Of a DNA stretch of 64,000 bases, positions 7,364 to 15,550 are shown piece by piece. The position numbers were made by a program, and so were the translations under genes. This DNA is from Lachnospiraceae bacterium YSD2013 (GTDB lineage: Bacteria > Bacillota > Clostridia > Lachnospirales > Lachnospiraceae), in contig FMTX01000015.1 of NCBI GenBank assembly GCA_900100895.1, positions 33,428 to 97,427 on the forward strand, read 5' to 3'. The notes under the pieces were generated by a model. The model was given only the letters and a program-made list of their open reading frames with translations, was not told the DNA's origin and made no database searches. Numbering within the stretch: the first letter of the stretch is position 1; each line of letters opens with the position of its first letter.

Positions 7364-9463
7364 ATGAAGTTTACTATTAAACATGAGATTAAAGGCAGAC
7401 TCAGAGTACACCTTCCCATGAAGCGGTTAAGCTTCAGGGAGGCGGACACTCTTGAGTACTACCTGAGTAATTTCGCGGAGATAATACAGGCCAAGGTATA
7501 CGAAAGAACAGCGGATGCCGTGGTCACCTTTGCGTGCGACAGAGAGCGCATTATAGGGATATTGAAAGATTTTTCTTTTGACAAAGTAAATGTGCCCGAA
7601 AAGGTATTCGAATGTTCGGGCAGGGAACTTGCGGCCGAGTATTATGACCGACTTGTGACGACGGTAATTCTGCACTACGGAAAGAGGCTGGTATTACCGA
7701 TATCCGTGCGCAGGCTGTGGGTAATGGCTAAGAGCATCAAATATGCGTGGCGCGGCATCAAGACGCTTAAGAATAAGAAATTGCAGGTTGAGCTTCTTGA
7801 TGCAATGGCCATAACGGCTGCCGTACACACAGGCGACTTCAACACGGCTTCATCGGTTATGTTCCTGTTAAAAATCGGTGACATACTTGAAGACTGGACG
7901 CATAAGCGTTCCGTTGACGATCTTGCCAGACGCATGTCACTCAACATCGATAAAGTGTGGCTCCTTACGGATGACGGAGAGGTCCTGATTGATTCGTCCG
8001 ATGTAAAATGCGGCGATAAGGTCATTGTTCGTGTGGGCAACATGATACCTTTCGACGGGGAAGTGGCAGCCGGCGAGGCTATGGTGAATCAGGCTTCCAT
8101 GACAGGAGAATCTGTGGCGGTGCATAAAGGCATAGGAATGAGCGTATTTGCCGGGACGGTGGTGGAAGATGGCGAATTGACTATTTCAGTCACTCAAACC
8201 GAGGGCAGCGGTCGTTTTGACAAGATTGTAAAGATGATAGAGGAGTCCGAAAAACTCAAATCTTCGCTCGAGAGCAAAGCTGAGAGGCTGGCGGACAAAC
8301 TCGTCCCTTATACACTTCTGGCGTCGGGATTGACCTGGCTGGTCAGCAGAAATGTTACCAAAGCGGTGTCTGTTTTGATGGTAGATTACTCCTGCGCGCT
8401 TAAGATGGCCATGCCGATATCCGTTCTTTCGGCAATAAAGGAAGCTTCTGAATACGATATTACGGTTAAGGGAGGCAGATTCCTTGAAGCGGTGGCAGAG
8501 GCCGACACAATCGTGCTGGATAAGACGGGTACGCTTACAAAGGCTCAGCCTACGGTAGTCAGGGTGGTTTCTTTTGACGGAGAGTCTGAGGATGAATTAC
8601 TCCGTCAGGCGGCGTGTCTCGAGGAACATTTTCCGCACTCTGTGGCAAGAGCTGTAGTCGAAGCTGCGCAAAAGAAAGACCTGCTTCATGACGAACTTCA
8701 CACTAAGGTGGAGTACATCGTGGCGCATGGAATCGCATCGGAAATCGATGGCGAAAAAGCAGTTATAGGAAGTTATCACTTTGTGTTTGAAGATGAAGGC
8801 GTAAAGATACCCGAAGATAAGAAAGGCTTATTCGAAGAGCTTCCGGACGAGTACTCGCATTTGTACTTTGCCAAGAGCGGAAGGCTGGCAGCCTGCATAT
8901 TGATAGAAGACCCTATGCGCGAAGAGGTTAAGACCGTTGTGGAGAAACTTCGCACTCAGGGATTTGAGCATATTGTCATGATGACGGGTGACAGCGAGAG
9001 AACAGCGCGAAAGATTGCAGCGGAAGCCGGTATAACCGAGTATTACGCTGAGGTTCTTCCCGAGGACAAAGCGGGCTATATAGAACGTGCCAAGGCTGAA
9101 GGACGAAAGGTAATCATGGTAGGTGACGGAATCAATGACTCGCCCGCACTTTCCGCATCCGACGCAGGTATAGCAATAAGCGAAGGCGCCGAGATTGCAA
9201 GGCAGATAGCCGACATCACCATAAGCTCTTCCAACCTTGAAAGCATAGCGATATTGCGTGAGATAAGCATGCTTCTTATGAAACGAATAAAGTTTAACTA
9301 TAGGACGATAGTGGGCTTTAATACGGCACTTATCGGCCTCGGAGTTGCGGGCATATTGCCGCCTGCAACATCGGCGATGCTCCATAACGGTTCCACCGTG
9401 GCTTTGGGGCTTAAGAGCATGACAAATTTATTACCGGAGGATAAAAATGAAAGCGGATTATAA
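7364..9463 (+). CDS. heavy-metal P1B-like P-type ATPase
   Basis: A 699-residue P-type ATPase. The N terminus (I-K-H-E-I-K-G-R-L-R-V-H) resembles a degenerate heavy-metal-associated domain without a CxxC pair. The actuator loop T-G-E-S, the phosphorylation motif DKTGTLT at 386-392 and the hinge M-V-G-D-G-I-N-D-S-P-A-L are intact, so catalysis is expected. The membrane metal motif that is normally CPC or SPC is here V-D-Y-S-C-A at 340-345, with Tyr-Ser replacing Cys-Pro. Metal specificity therefore cannot be read from the classical motif; the position in a ferrous iron operon suggests Fe(II) or a related metal. The gene overlaps the next by 17 bases. Confidence 0.88.
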   Translation: MKFTIKHEIKGRLRVHLPMKRLSFREADTLEYYLSNFAEIIQAKVYERTADAVVTFACDRERIIGILKDFSFDKVNVPEKVFECSGRELAAEYYDRLVTTVILHYGKRLVLPISVRRLWVMAKSIKYAWRGIKTLKNKKLQVELLDAMAITAAVHTGDFNTASSVMFLLKIGDILEDWTHKRSVDDLARRMSLNIDKVWLLTDDGEVLIDSSDVKCGDKVIVRVGNMIPFDGEVAAGEAMVNQASMTGESVAVHKGIGMSVFAGTVVEDGELTISVTQTEGSGRFDKIVKMIEESEKLKSSLESKAERLADKLVPYTLLASGLTWLVSRNVTKAVSVLMVDYSCALKMAMPISVLSAIKEASEYDITVKGGRFLEAVAEADTIVLDKTGTLTKAQPTVVRVVSFDGESEDELLRQAACLEEHFPHSVARAVVEAAQKKDLLHDELHTKVEYIVAHGIASEIDGEKAVIGSYHFVFEDEGVKIPEDKKGLFEELPDEYSHLYFAKSGRLAACILIEDPMREEVKTVVEKLRTQGFEHIVMMTGDSERTARKIAAEAGITEYYAEVLPEDKAGYIERAKAEGRKVIMVGDGINDSPALSASDAGIAISEGAEIARQIADITISSSNLESIAILREISMLLMKRIKFNYRTIVGFNTALIGLGVAGILPPATSAMLHNGSTVALGLKSMTNLLPEDKNESGL

Positions 9464-10238
9464 GAATTGGATGCCTAAGGGCATGGTACTGGGGATGTTA
9501 GGCGGGGCGATAGCGGCTCTGATTCTTTACATCGTATTCGGAATTTCGCCCGTTCTTAAAGCGGGCACTTTAAAGACTGTGCTGGGAGCAGTGTTCCTGA
9601 TACTTACAGTATTCCTTACACTTGTGACACTGTGGATGTTCCTCATGTACAGAGCATTTTCGTACAACGGCAAGCGTCAGATGTCTCGTAAGATTATAAG
9701 CGGCGTGGCATCATATGTGACGATTCCCGACGGCGGCAAGGGCCTTGACGTGGGCTGCGGAAGCGGAGCGCTCACAATAGCCTGTGCCCAAAGAAACCCT
9801 AACGCCACCATGATAGGAATCGACCGCTGGGGCAAAGAATACGCTTCTTTCAGCAAGACATTGTGCGAGAATAACTCAAAGGCTGAGGGCGTAAGCAATA
9901 CATCCTTTGAGCAGGGTGATGCCTGCAAGCTTGCTTTTGCCGATGAGACATTTGATGCAGTGACCAGTAATTACGTATATCACAATATTCCAAGCAGTGA
10001 CAGGCAGGCCATCTTGCTTGAGACACTTCGCACGCTTAAGAAGGGCGGAACCTTCGCAATCCATGACATTATGTCACGGGCTAAGTACGGCGATATGAAT
10101 GCTTTTGCCGAGAAGCTTAAGGCGATGGGATATGCGGAAGTAAGACTTGTAGATACCACAAAAGGAATGTTTATGACAAGCTTTGAGGCTTCATGGATGG
10201 GGCTTTCGGGTTCAACAATATTGGTTGGGAGGAAATAA
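9447..10238 (+). CDS. membrane-anchored class I SAM methyltransferase
   Basis: A 263-residue protein with two N-terminal hydrophobic segments (about 12-32 and 45-70) followed by a Rossmann methyltransferase domain: motif I G-L-D-V-G-C-G-S-G near residue 98, acidic motif II G-I-D-R-W and motif IV D-A-V-T-S-N-Y-V-Y-H-N. It is translationally coupled to the P-type ATPase by overlap. Substrate unknown; small molecules or lipids are usual for this family. Confidence 0.8.
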   Translation: MKADYKNWMPKGMVLGMLGGAIAALILYIVFGISPVLKAGTLKTVLGAVFLILTVFLTLVTLWMFLMYRAFSYNGKRQMSRKIISGVASYVTIPDGGKGLDVGCGSGALTIACAQRNPNATMIGIDRWGKEYASFSKTLCENNSKAEGVSNTSFEQGDACKLAFADETFDAVTSNYVYHNIPSSDRQAILLETLRTLKKGGTFAIHDIMSRAKYGDMNAFAEKLKAMGYAEVRLVDTTKGMFMTSFEASWMGLSGSTILVGRK

Positions 10239-10240
10239 TT

Positions 10241-10864
10241 ATGGGGTTATTTAAAAAGTTTGTGAGTCAGACGAGGAAGCCCGAGGGATTTTTAGGCAAA
10301 ATGATGGTTAACGGCATGAACGGCGGCCATGCTCAGATGGCTGACTGGGGACTGTCACATCTTACGGACATTGCGCCCAAAGAAATCGTTGAACTCGGTT
10401 GCGGCGGCGGAAGAAACGCGGGAGCACTGCTTGATAAGTATCCGAGCGCCAAGGTTACGGCTATTGATTATTCTGAGGTATCCGTAGGAAAAGCAACCGC
10501 TTACAATGCTGAGGCTATTAAGAGCGGCCGATGCAAGGTGCAACAGGGTGATGTATCGGCATTGACACTTCCCAAAGAATCTTATGATCTTGCGACAGCT
10601 TTTGAAACCATCTACTTCTGGCCGGGACTTGAGACGTGCTTTTCACAGGTGGCGGGAGTGCTTAAGCCGGGCGGAGTATTCATGATTGTCAATGAATCCG
10701 ACGGCCACGATGAGACGAGTCTTAAGTTTGAAAAAATTATCGAAGGTATGAAGTGCCACACTATCGAAGATATCGAGAAGTCGCTTATTGCAGCGGGCTT
10801 TTCCAAGGTCAAATCAGACCATCACAAGAGCAAGCCCTGGATTACGGTTATTGCCAAGAAATAG
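10241..10864 (+). CDS. class I SAM methyltransferase
   Basis: A soluble methyltransferase of 207 residues. Motif I is V-E-L-G-C-G-G-G-R-N (about 45-55), motif II T-A-I-D-Y-S, and motif IV Y-D-L-A-T-A-F-E-T-I-Y-F-W. The frame is open from 10193, but ATG 10241 has GGGAGG eight bases upstream, and it starts two bases after the previous stop. The two methyltransferases probably act in the same step or pathway; substrate unknown. Confidence 0.82.
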   Translation: MGLFKKFVSQTRKPEGFLGKMMVNGMNGGHAQMADWGLSHLTDIAPKEIVELGCGGGRNAGALLDKYPSAKVTAIDYSEVSVGKATAYNAEAIKSGRCKVQQGDVSALTLPKESYDLATAFETIYFWPGLETCFSQVAGVLKPGGVFMIVNESDGHDETSLKFEKIIEGMKCHTIEDIEKSLIAAGFSKVKSDHHKSKPWITVIAKK

Positions 10865-10902
10865 CAGTATAAAGAAAATCTGACAGAAAAATATTTTGTG
10901 TA

Positions 10903-10941
10903 TTGACAGGCTATGAACATCGATATAAAATGTTCATAGCC
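10903..10941 (+). promoter_or_regulatory. TetR-controlled promoter with 11-bp palindromic operator
   Basis: TTGACA (10903-10908) and TAAAAT (10926-10931) are 17 bases apart. GGCTATGAACA (10909-10919) and TGTTCATAGCC (10931-10941) are perfect inverted arms with an 11-base spacer, so the palindrome runs from the edge of the -35 to past the -10. This is the usual layout of an autoregulated TetR promoter; the TetR gene starts at 10982. Confidence 0.8.
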
Positions 10942-10947
10942 TATTTA

Positions 10948-10963
10948 GTTACCCAAGACTAAC
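10948..10963. promoter_or_regulatory. iron-box-like palindrome 2 (GTTAC-N6-CTAAC)
   Basis: GTTAC at 10948-10952 and CTAAC at 10959-10963 repeat the spacing of the other boxes, with one changed base. Flanking TTA and TAA extend the symmetry. It lies about ten bases after the predicted start of the TetR promoter, so the operon seems to answer to two regulators. Confidence 0.55.
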
Positions 10964-10981
10964 CTAAACAAAGGAGACCAC

Positions 10982-11590
10982 ATGGGAAAAGCATTTACGG
11001 ACAAAGAACGCGCAGAGATTAAGGAAAAGCTGAGACGCTCGGGCCTGGAGGTCCTTAAGGAGACAGGTATTAAGAATATTTCCATAAGAGATGTCACGAA
11101 GAAAGCGGGAATCGCCCAGGGCGGATTCTACACCTTTTACGGCGATAAGGACGAATTCGTGCTCGACCTTATGTCACTTAGAGTCAGAGAGAAGACCGAC
11201 ATTATGTATGAAAACAGAGCGAAGACTCTGACAGATCCGAGAGGATTTCTTGTAGAGCTTTTCTACAAAGAAGGTATGCATCTTAAAGAGAACAAAGCCT
11301 TTAATAACAGCGACGGCGCAACCCTTTCTTTCTGGGACAGGATTGCCAAAAGCGGCAACGATAAAATCGGTGAAGGCTACGCAAGCTTTCTTTCGAAGAT
11401 GATTGCTTTCTGGGAAGAAGAAGGCTACGCAGTTAAGTGCGACGAGAAGGGGCTCATAAGTGCCGGACTTGCGGCAGGTATTCTTTTTTCAAACTCGCAT
11501 ATGATGCCGAGCGAATACTTTGAGGCTATATACAGAGCATTTTGCGAGGCTGAGGTAGACAGATTCTTCAGCGCAAGAAAGAAAAAATGA
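10982..11590 (+). CDS. TetR/AcrR-family repressor
   Basis: A 202-residue TetR protein. The N-terminal helix-turn-helix is visible in I-S-I-R-D-V-T-K-K-A-G-I-A-Q-G-G-F-Y-T-F-Y (about 33-54) followed by G-D-K-D-E-F; the rest is the ligand-binding dimer domain. It ends one base before the MATE gene, which with the following phosphotransferase-like gene forms an efflux and modification operon. The 11-bp palindrome over its own promoter is the likely operator. The inducer is unknown. Confidence 0.9.
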   Translation: MGKAFTDKERAEIKEKLRRSGLEVLKETGIKNISIRDVTKKAGIAQGGFYTFYGDKDEFVLDLMSLRVREKTDIMYENRAKTLTDPRGFLVELFYKEGMHLKENKAFNNSDGATLSFWDRIAKSGNDKIGEGYASFLSKMIAFWEEEGYAVKCDEKGLISAGLAAGILFSNSHMMPSEYFEAIYRAFCEAEVDRFFSARKKK

Positions 11591-11591
11591 T

Positions 11592-12962
11592 ATGACAGAC
11601 AAAAGGGAAGAACGAATCAAAACGTTTACAACTGCGAGCCTATTTCCGTTAGTTGTGAAGATGGCCATACCGTCCATGATCGGAATGCTTGTAGCAACGA
11701 TATACAACATGACGGACACGTTCTTTGTGGGCAAGCTTAACAATGAAGCATTTACCGCAAGCGTGGGCGTGGTGTTTGCCTTCGTATCCATCATTCAGGC
11801 AATCGGCTTCTGGTTCGGATATGGCTCGGGTAATTACATATCAAGGATGCTCGGCAAAAAGGATTACGACGAGGCAGAGCGCATGGCTTCTGTGGGCGTG
11901 GCGATAGCTGTGGTAGTCGGAACGGTACTGGCAATCGTGTGCTTTGTGGCTTTAAACCCGCTTATAAGGATTCTCGGCGGAGACACTTCGCCGGAGCTCT
12001 TAAACGCGACGAGGCAGTATCTGACGGTGACCGTGGTAACCATTCCTTTCATGCTTTTTTCAAACGTTATCTACAATCAGTTAAGACTCGCCGGCGCCGG
12101 CCGAAGCAGTATGCTCGGACTGCTGGTGGGAATGATTATAAATATGGTACTTGACCCCATATTCATTCTTAAGCTGAGCATGGGAGTAAAGGGAGCGGCT
12201 TACGCAAGCCTTATCGGACAGGTTACGGGCTGCATCATGCTATATGCAGAAACGCGAAAGCCCGGCAACGTAAAAATATATATCGAGAAAGCGAAGCCCA
12301 CTTTCTTTTACCTCAAAGAAATACTTTCGGGAGGCGCGCCGAACTTCTGCAGACAGGGCATTACAAGCATTTCCTCTGCACTGCTTAACAACCTTGCGGG
12401 AATATACGGGGTGCATGTTATTGCGGCGGTTACGGTGTCACAGAGAGTAGTTTATATAGCCTATGCGCTTGTTATCGGTTTCGGTCAGGGTTTCCAGCCG
12501 GTGTGCGCTATAAATTACGGAGCAGGCAGGGAGGACAGGGTCAAAAAGGCCTTCAAGCTGACCTGGCTTACGATTACGGCCTTTTTGCTGATAGCGACAC
12601 CGATTCTTATGCTTAATGCCGAGGCGCTTACAAGTGCTTTTGCCAAGCAGCCGGAAGTGGTGGAAATGGCGACGCGAATGGTGAAGACACAGTGTTATGT
12701 GCTGCCTGTTATGGGCTATTACATACTGTCGGGCATGATGCTTCAGAATATCGGACGCTTCGGGCTCGCCACGTCGGTTACGATAGCCGAGAACGGAACG
12801 GTATTCATCCCGGTAATGTTAATAAGCACGTATTTGTGGGGGATGGAAGGTGTCATATATTGCAAGCCGATATCGAGCGTGATTTCCCTCCTATACGCGC
12901 TGTTTATTGGTACATATGCATGGAAGAAATATCTTAAGGAGAATGAAGATGAAGTACATTAA
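11592..12962 (+). CDS. MATE-family multidrug efflux transporter
   Basis: A 456-residue membrane protein with about twelve helices in two similar halves. The N-terminal P-S-M-I-G-M-L-V-A-T-I-Y-N-M-T-D-T-F-F-V-G motif and the repeated G-Y-G-S-G-N-Y-I-S-R-M-L-G-K-K are typical of the DinF/NorM-like branch of MATE transporters, which export drugs in exchange for Na+ or H+. It follows the TetR gene directly and its 3' end overlaps the start of the phosphotransferase-like gene, so the three are one transcript. Confidence 0.9.
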   Translation: MTDKREERIKTFTTASLFPLVVKMAIPSMIGMLVATIYNMTDTFFVGKLNNEAFTASVGVVFAFVSIIQAIGFWFGYGSGNYISRMLGKKDYDEAERMASVGVAIAVVVGTVLAIVCFVALNPLIRILGGDTSPELLNATRQYLTVTVVTIPFMLFSNVIYNQLRLAGAGRSSMLGLLVGMIINMVLDPIFILKLSMGVKGAAYASLIGQVTGCIMLYAETRKPGNVKIYIEKAKPTFFYLKEILSGGAPNFCRQGITSISSALLNNLAGIYGVHVIAAVTVSQRVVYIAYALVIGFGQGFQPVCAINYGAGREDRVKKAFKLTWLTITAFLLIATPILMLNAEALTSAFAKQPEVVEMATRMVKTQCYVLPVMGYYILSGMMLQNIGRFGLATSVTIAENGTVFIPVMLISTYLWGMEGVIYCKPISSVISLLYALFIGTYAWKKYLKENEDEVH

Positions 12963-15390
12963 AGCATTTAGCGAGATAAAAAAAGATGACATAGCCATTG
13001 CGGGGGGAAAGGGAGCCAACTTGGGAGAAATGACTCAGGCAGGGATACCGGTTCCGTCCGGAGTAGTGCTTACGGCTGATGCATATGATTGCTTTATGCA
13101 GGAAAACGGAATAGATCCGTCGAAGTTTGAAAAGGCGGCTGATATAAAGAGCGCTATTCTTTCGGCCGGAATACCCGCAATAATCGAGGAGGAAATCAGA
13201 GAGTTTTGTAAGAGTCTCGAAGACGGTGCCAGAATGGCTGTCAGATCTTCCGCCACTGCCGAAGACCTTGACGATGCAAGCTTTGCGGGACAGCAGGAGA
13301 CTTATCTTAATGTAATCGGTATCGACAACGTTCTTCTTAAAGTTCGCGAGTGTTACGCATCTTTGTGGGGCGACAGAGCGGTAAGCTACCGCAAGAATTC
13401 CGGTTACGACAAGCAGAAGACTTCCCTTGCCGTAGTTATTCAGGAAATGGTAGAGAGCGAGTCCGCCGGAGTAATGTTCACAAGCGACCCCGCCGGCGAC
13501 AGAGAAAACGTTCATATCAACGCGGCATACGGCCTCGGCGAAGCGGTCGTGTCCGGAATAGTCAGCCCCGACGAATACATCTGTACCAAAGAAGGAAACG
13601 TAATAAAGCAGGTAACCGGTTCCAAGGAAGTTGAAATCATATATGACGCCGAGAACGGCGGCACCGTGAAAGTATCGGTAGATGAGAACAGAAGAAAGCA
13701 GTCGGTACTAAGCAATGAGCAAATCGCCGCCTTGGTCAAAGAAGGCGTAAGAATAGAGAAACACTACGGCCACCCCATGGACATTGAATGGGCCTTTAGA
13801 GATGGCCACATATATATCCTGCAGGCCAGAAGCATTACAACACTTAAGGAAGACGCAGGCAAATCATATACAGAAAAAGATTTTGAAGGATACCCCAAGG
13901 TTAAGCCCGCCAAAGGCGCTATGCGTGAAGCTGTTCTGTTCAATCTTGAAAAAACGCCAACTCCCTATTACCCGCTCGATCATGATTTCGGCGGATGCGT
14001 GGGAGACCAGAAAGGTGTTCTTTTTTCAGAAATCGGAGTAGATTTCAAGGGCGGCATGTATCCCATCGACAAGGACGGAATATCTTACCAGTCGGACAAT
14101 AAGTTCAAGCTTAATAAAAACGTATTTGCTATTCCCAAGTACTTAAAGCTCATCGGCAATATTGACAACAATATAAAATGCGCCGACGAATCCCTTGCAA
14201 AATGTCGGGATGAATTTGCCAAGGAAAAGAACCTCGTATTAAACGATGCGGGGGCAATCGGAGAGTCACTTCACAGAATGCGCGACCTCATAGGCAGAAC
14301 GGCCTACGACAGATTCCTCTATGCTCTGTTCCCCAATGCAATAGAAAGCATGAAGGTTACGAAGATACTTAGCAAGGTTGATGACAGCCTTAACTCATAC
14401 GATGTTCTCGAGGGATTAAGCTACGTGACGGCAGATATAAACCGTGCCATGAAAGAATTGTGCGAATATATTACTGCCGACTCTTCTATGGCTGAAACGG
14501 TTATGAGCGCAGACTATAAGAAAATCTGCAACAAATATCCTGAGCTGGGCAGCAGGTTTGCAGAATTCTTAAATAACTTCGGCAGTAAATCGGACTTTAA
14601 CTGTTACTGCTTTATTTCCGAAACCTGGAGGGAAAATCCCGACCGATTCATTAACGCTTTGCGCCCCATGCTCAAAAGCGGCGGCGAGGCAGTGGCGACC
14701 AAGGAAGAAAGCGAGAAACATTTTACCGACCTGATGGCCAAGATGAAAGACGCTTTACCCGGCAAGAAATATGCTGCCTTCGAAAGAAAGGTTGGCGGCC
14801 TCAGACATTACCACTACATAAGAGAAGCTACCCAATACCTTTGGGAGTCTGAATTCGAACACTGTAGAAAACTGCTTAGACTGCTTGCAGAGAAGACAAA
14901 TGTATCTTATGAAGACTATCTGTTTCTTTTTGCCGACGAGCTCTTTGAAGTATGCAAGCAGGGAAATCTCGGCGATAAAGCAGTACTGATTGCTGACAGA
15001 AAAAACAAGCGAGCTTTTGCGGAAGCATACTGGAATAAATGCATGAAAGATGCGCTTGCCGGCGATGACGACTCAATAAAGGGAATAGGCGCTTCAAACG
15101 GACAGGTAAAGGGAAAAGTATGCATCGTACATTCACCCGAGGAATTCTATAAGCTTGAAAAGGGCGACATTCTCGTATGTACATACACCGATCCCGAGTG
15201 GACACCGCTCTTCGCGCTGGCAGCAGGCGTAGTCGTAGATACAGGCGGAACACTGTCGCATGCGGCAATCGTTGCAAGAGAGTATGGTATCCCTGCGGTA
15301 CTGGCTACGGGCGATGCCACGACTAAGCTTAAAGACGGTGACATGGTGCTTGTAGATGCCACGGGTGGAAGCGTTACATTATTGTTCTAA
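12949..15390 (+). CDS. PEP-synthase-like phosphotransferase, rifampin phosphotransferase architecture
   Basis: An 813-residue protein. The N-terminal part is the ATP-grasp domain of pyruvate phosphate dikinase/PEP synthase (G-G-K-G-A-N-L-G-E-M near residue 20; R-S-S-A-T-A-E-D; D-I-E-W-A). The C terminus is the swivelling phosphohistidine domain, G-G-T-L-S-H-A-A-I-V-A-R-E with the catalytic His near 771. The C-terminal PEP/pyruvate barrel of true PEP synthases is missing and a different middle domain (about 330-690) lies between, the layout of rifampin phosphotransferase. With TetR and MATE upstream it may inactivate a drug; its true substrate is not shown. ATG 12949 has AAGGAG at 12936-12941; it overlaps the MATE gene by 14 bases. 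Confidence 0.75.
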   Translation: MKYIKAFSEIKKDDIAIAGGKGANLGEMTQAGIPVPSGVVLTADAYDCFMQENGIDPSKFEKAADIKSAILSAGIPAIIEEEIREFCKSLEDGARMAVRSSATAEDLDDASFAGQQETYLNVIGIDNVLLKVRECYASLWGDRAVSYRKNSGYDKQKTSLAVVIQEMVESESAGVMFTSDPAGDRENVHINAAYGLGEAVVSGIVSPDEYICTKEGNVIKQVTGSKEVEIIYDAENGGTVKVSVDENRRKQSVLSNEQIAALVKEGVRIEKHYGHPMDIEWAFRDGHIYILQARSITTLKEDAGKSYTEKDFEGYPKVKPAKGAMREAVLFNLEKTPTPYYPLDHDFGGCVGDQKGVLFSEIGVDFKGGMYPIDKDGISYQSDNKFKLNKNVFAIPKYLKLIGNIDNNIKCADESLAKCRDEFAKEKNLVLNDAGAIGESLHRMRDLIGRTAYDRFLYALFPNAIESMKVTKILSKVDDSLNSYDVLEGLSYVTADINRAMKELCEYITADSSMAETVMSADYKKICNKYPELGSRFAEFLNNFGSKSDFNCYCFISETWRENPDRFINALRPMLKSGGEAVATKEESEKHFTDLMAKMKDALPGKKYAAFERKVGGLRHYHYIREATQYLWESEFEHCRKLLRLLAEKTNVSYEDYLFLFADELFEVCKQGNLGDKAVLIADRKNKRAFAEAYWNKCMKDALAGDDDSIKGIGASNGQVKGKVCIVHSPEEFYKLEKGDILVCTYTDPEWTPLFALAAGVVVDTGGTLSHAAIVAREYGIPAVLATGDATTKLKDGDMVLVDATGGSVTLLF

Positions 15391-15420
15391 AAATAATACA
15401 ACATTAAATAATAAAAATAC

Positions 15421-15449
15421 TTGAGATTTATAAAGCATGAATATATAAT
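15421..15449 (+). promoter_or_regulatory. promoter TTGAGA-N17-TATAAT before ABC pair 1
   Basis: TTGAGA (15421-15426) and TATAAT (15444-15449) have ideal 17-base spacing. The predicted start, about 15456, falls in the first arm of the palindrome at 15451-15480. Confidence 0.65.
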
Positions 15450-15450
15450 G

Positions 15451-15485
15451 AAATGCGGTTAGCAGGCGCTAACCGCATTTTTGAG
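15451..15485 (+). terminator. 13-bp hairpin with T-tract that also contains iron-box-like palindrome 3
   Basis: AAATGCGGTTAGC (15451-15463) and GCTAACCGCATTT (15468-15480) are perfect inverted arms around AGGC, followed by TT. Within them GTTAG (15458-15462) and CTAAC (15469-15473) reproduce the N6-spaced box. The element can act as terminator of the upstream operon, as operator across the start of the next promoter, or both. Transcripts starting at about 15456 would begin with the hairpin. Confidence 0.65.
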
Positions 15486-15491
15486 TCAAGG

Positions 15492-15507
15492 GTTAGTCAA
15501 AACTAAC
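15492..15507. promoter_or_regulatory. iron-box-like palindrome 4, before ABC pair 1
   Basis: GTTAG at 15492-15496 and CTAAC at 15503-15507 with a 6-base spacer, 34 bases after box 3 (same-face spacing of about three helical turns), 44 bases before the ABC start codon. Confidence 0.7.
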
Positions 15508-15550
15508 TGTAGAGACTCAGGGGCAAAAGGATACAAAGGGGCAACTATAC

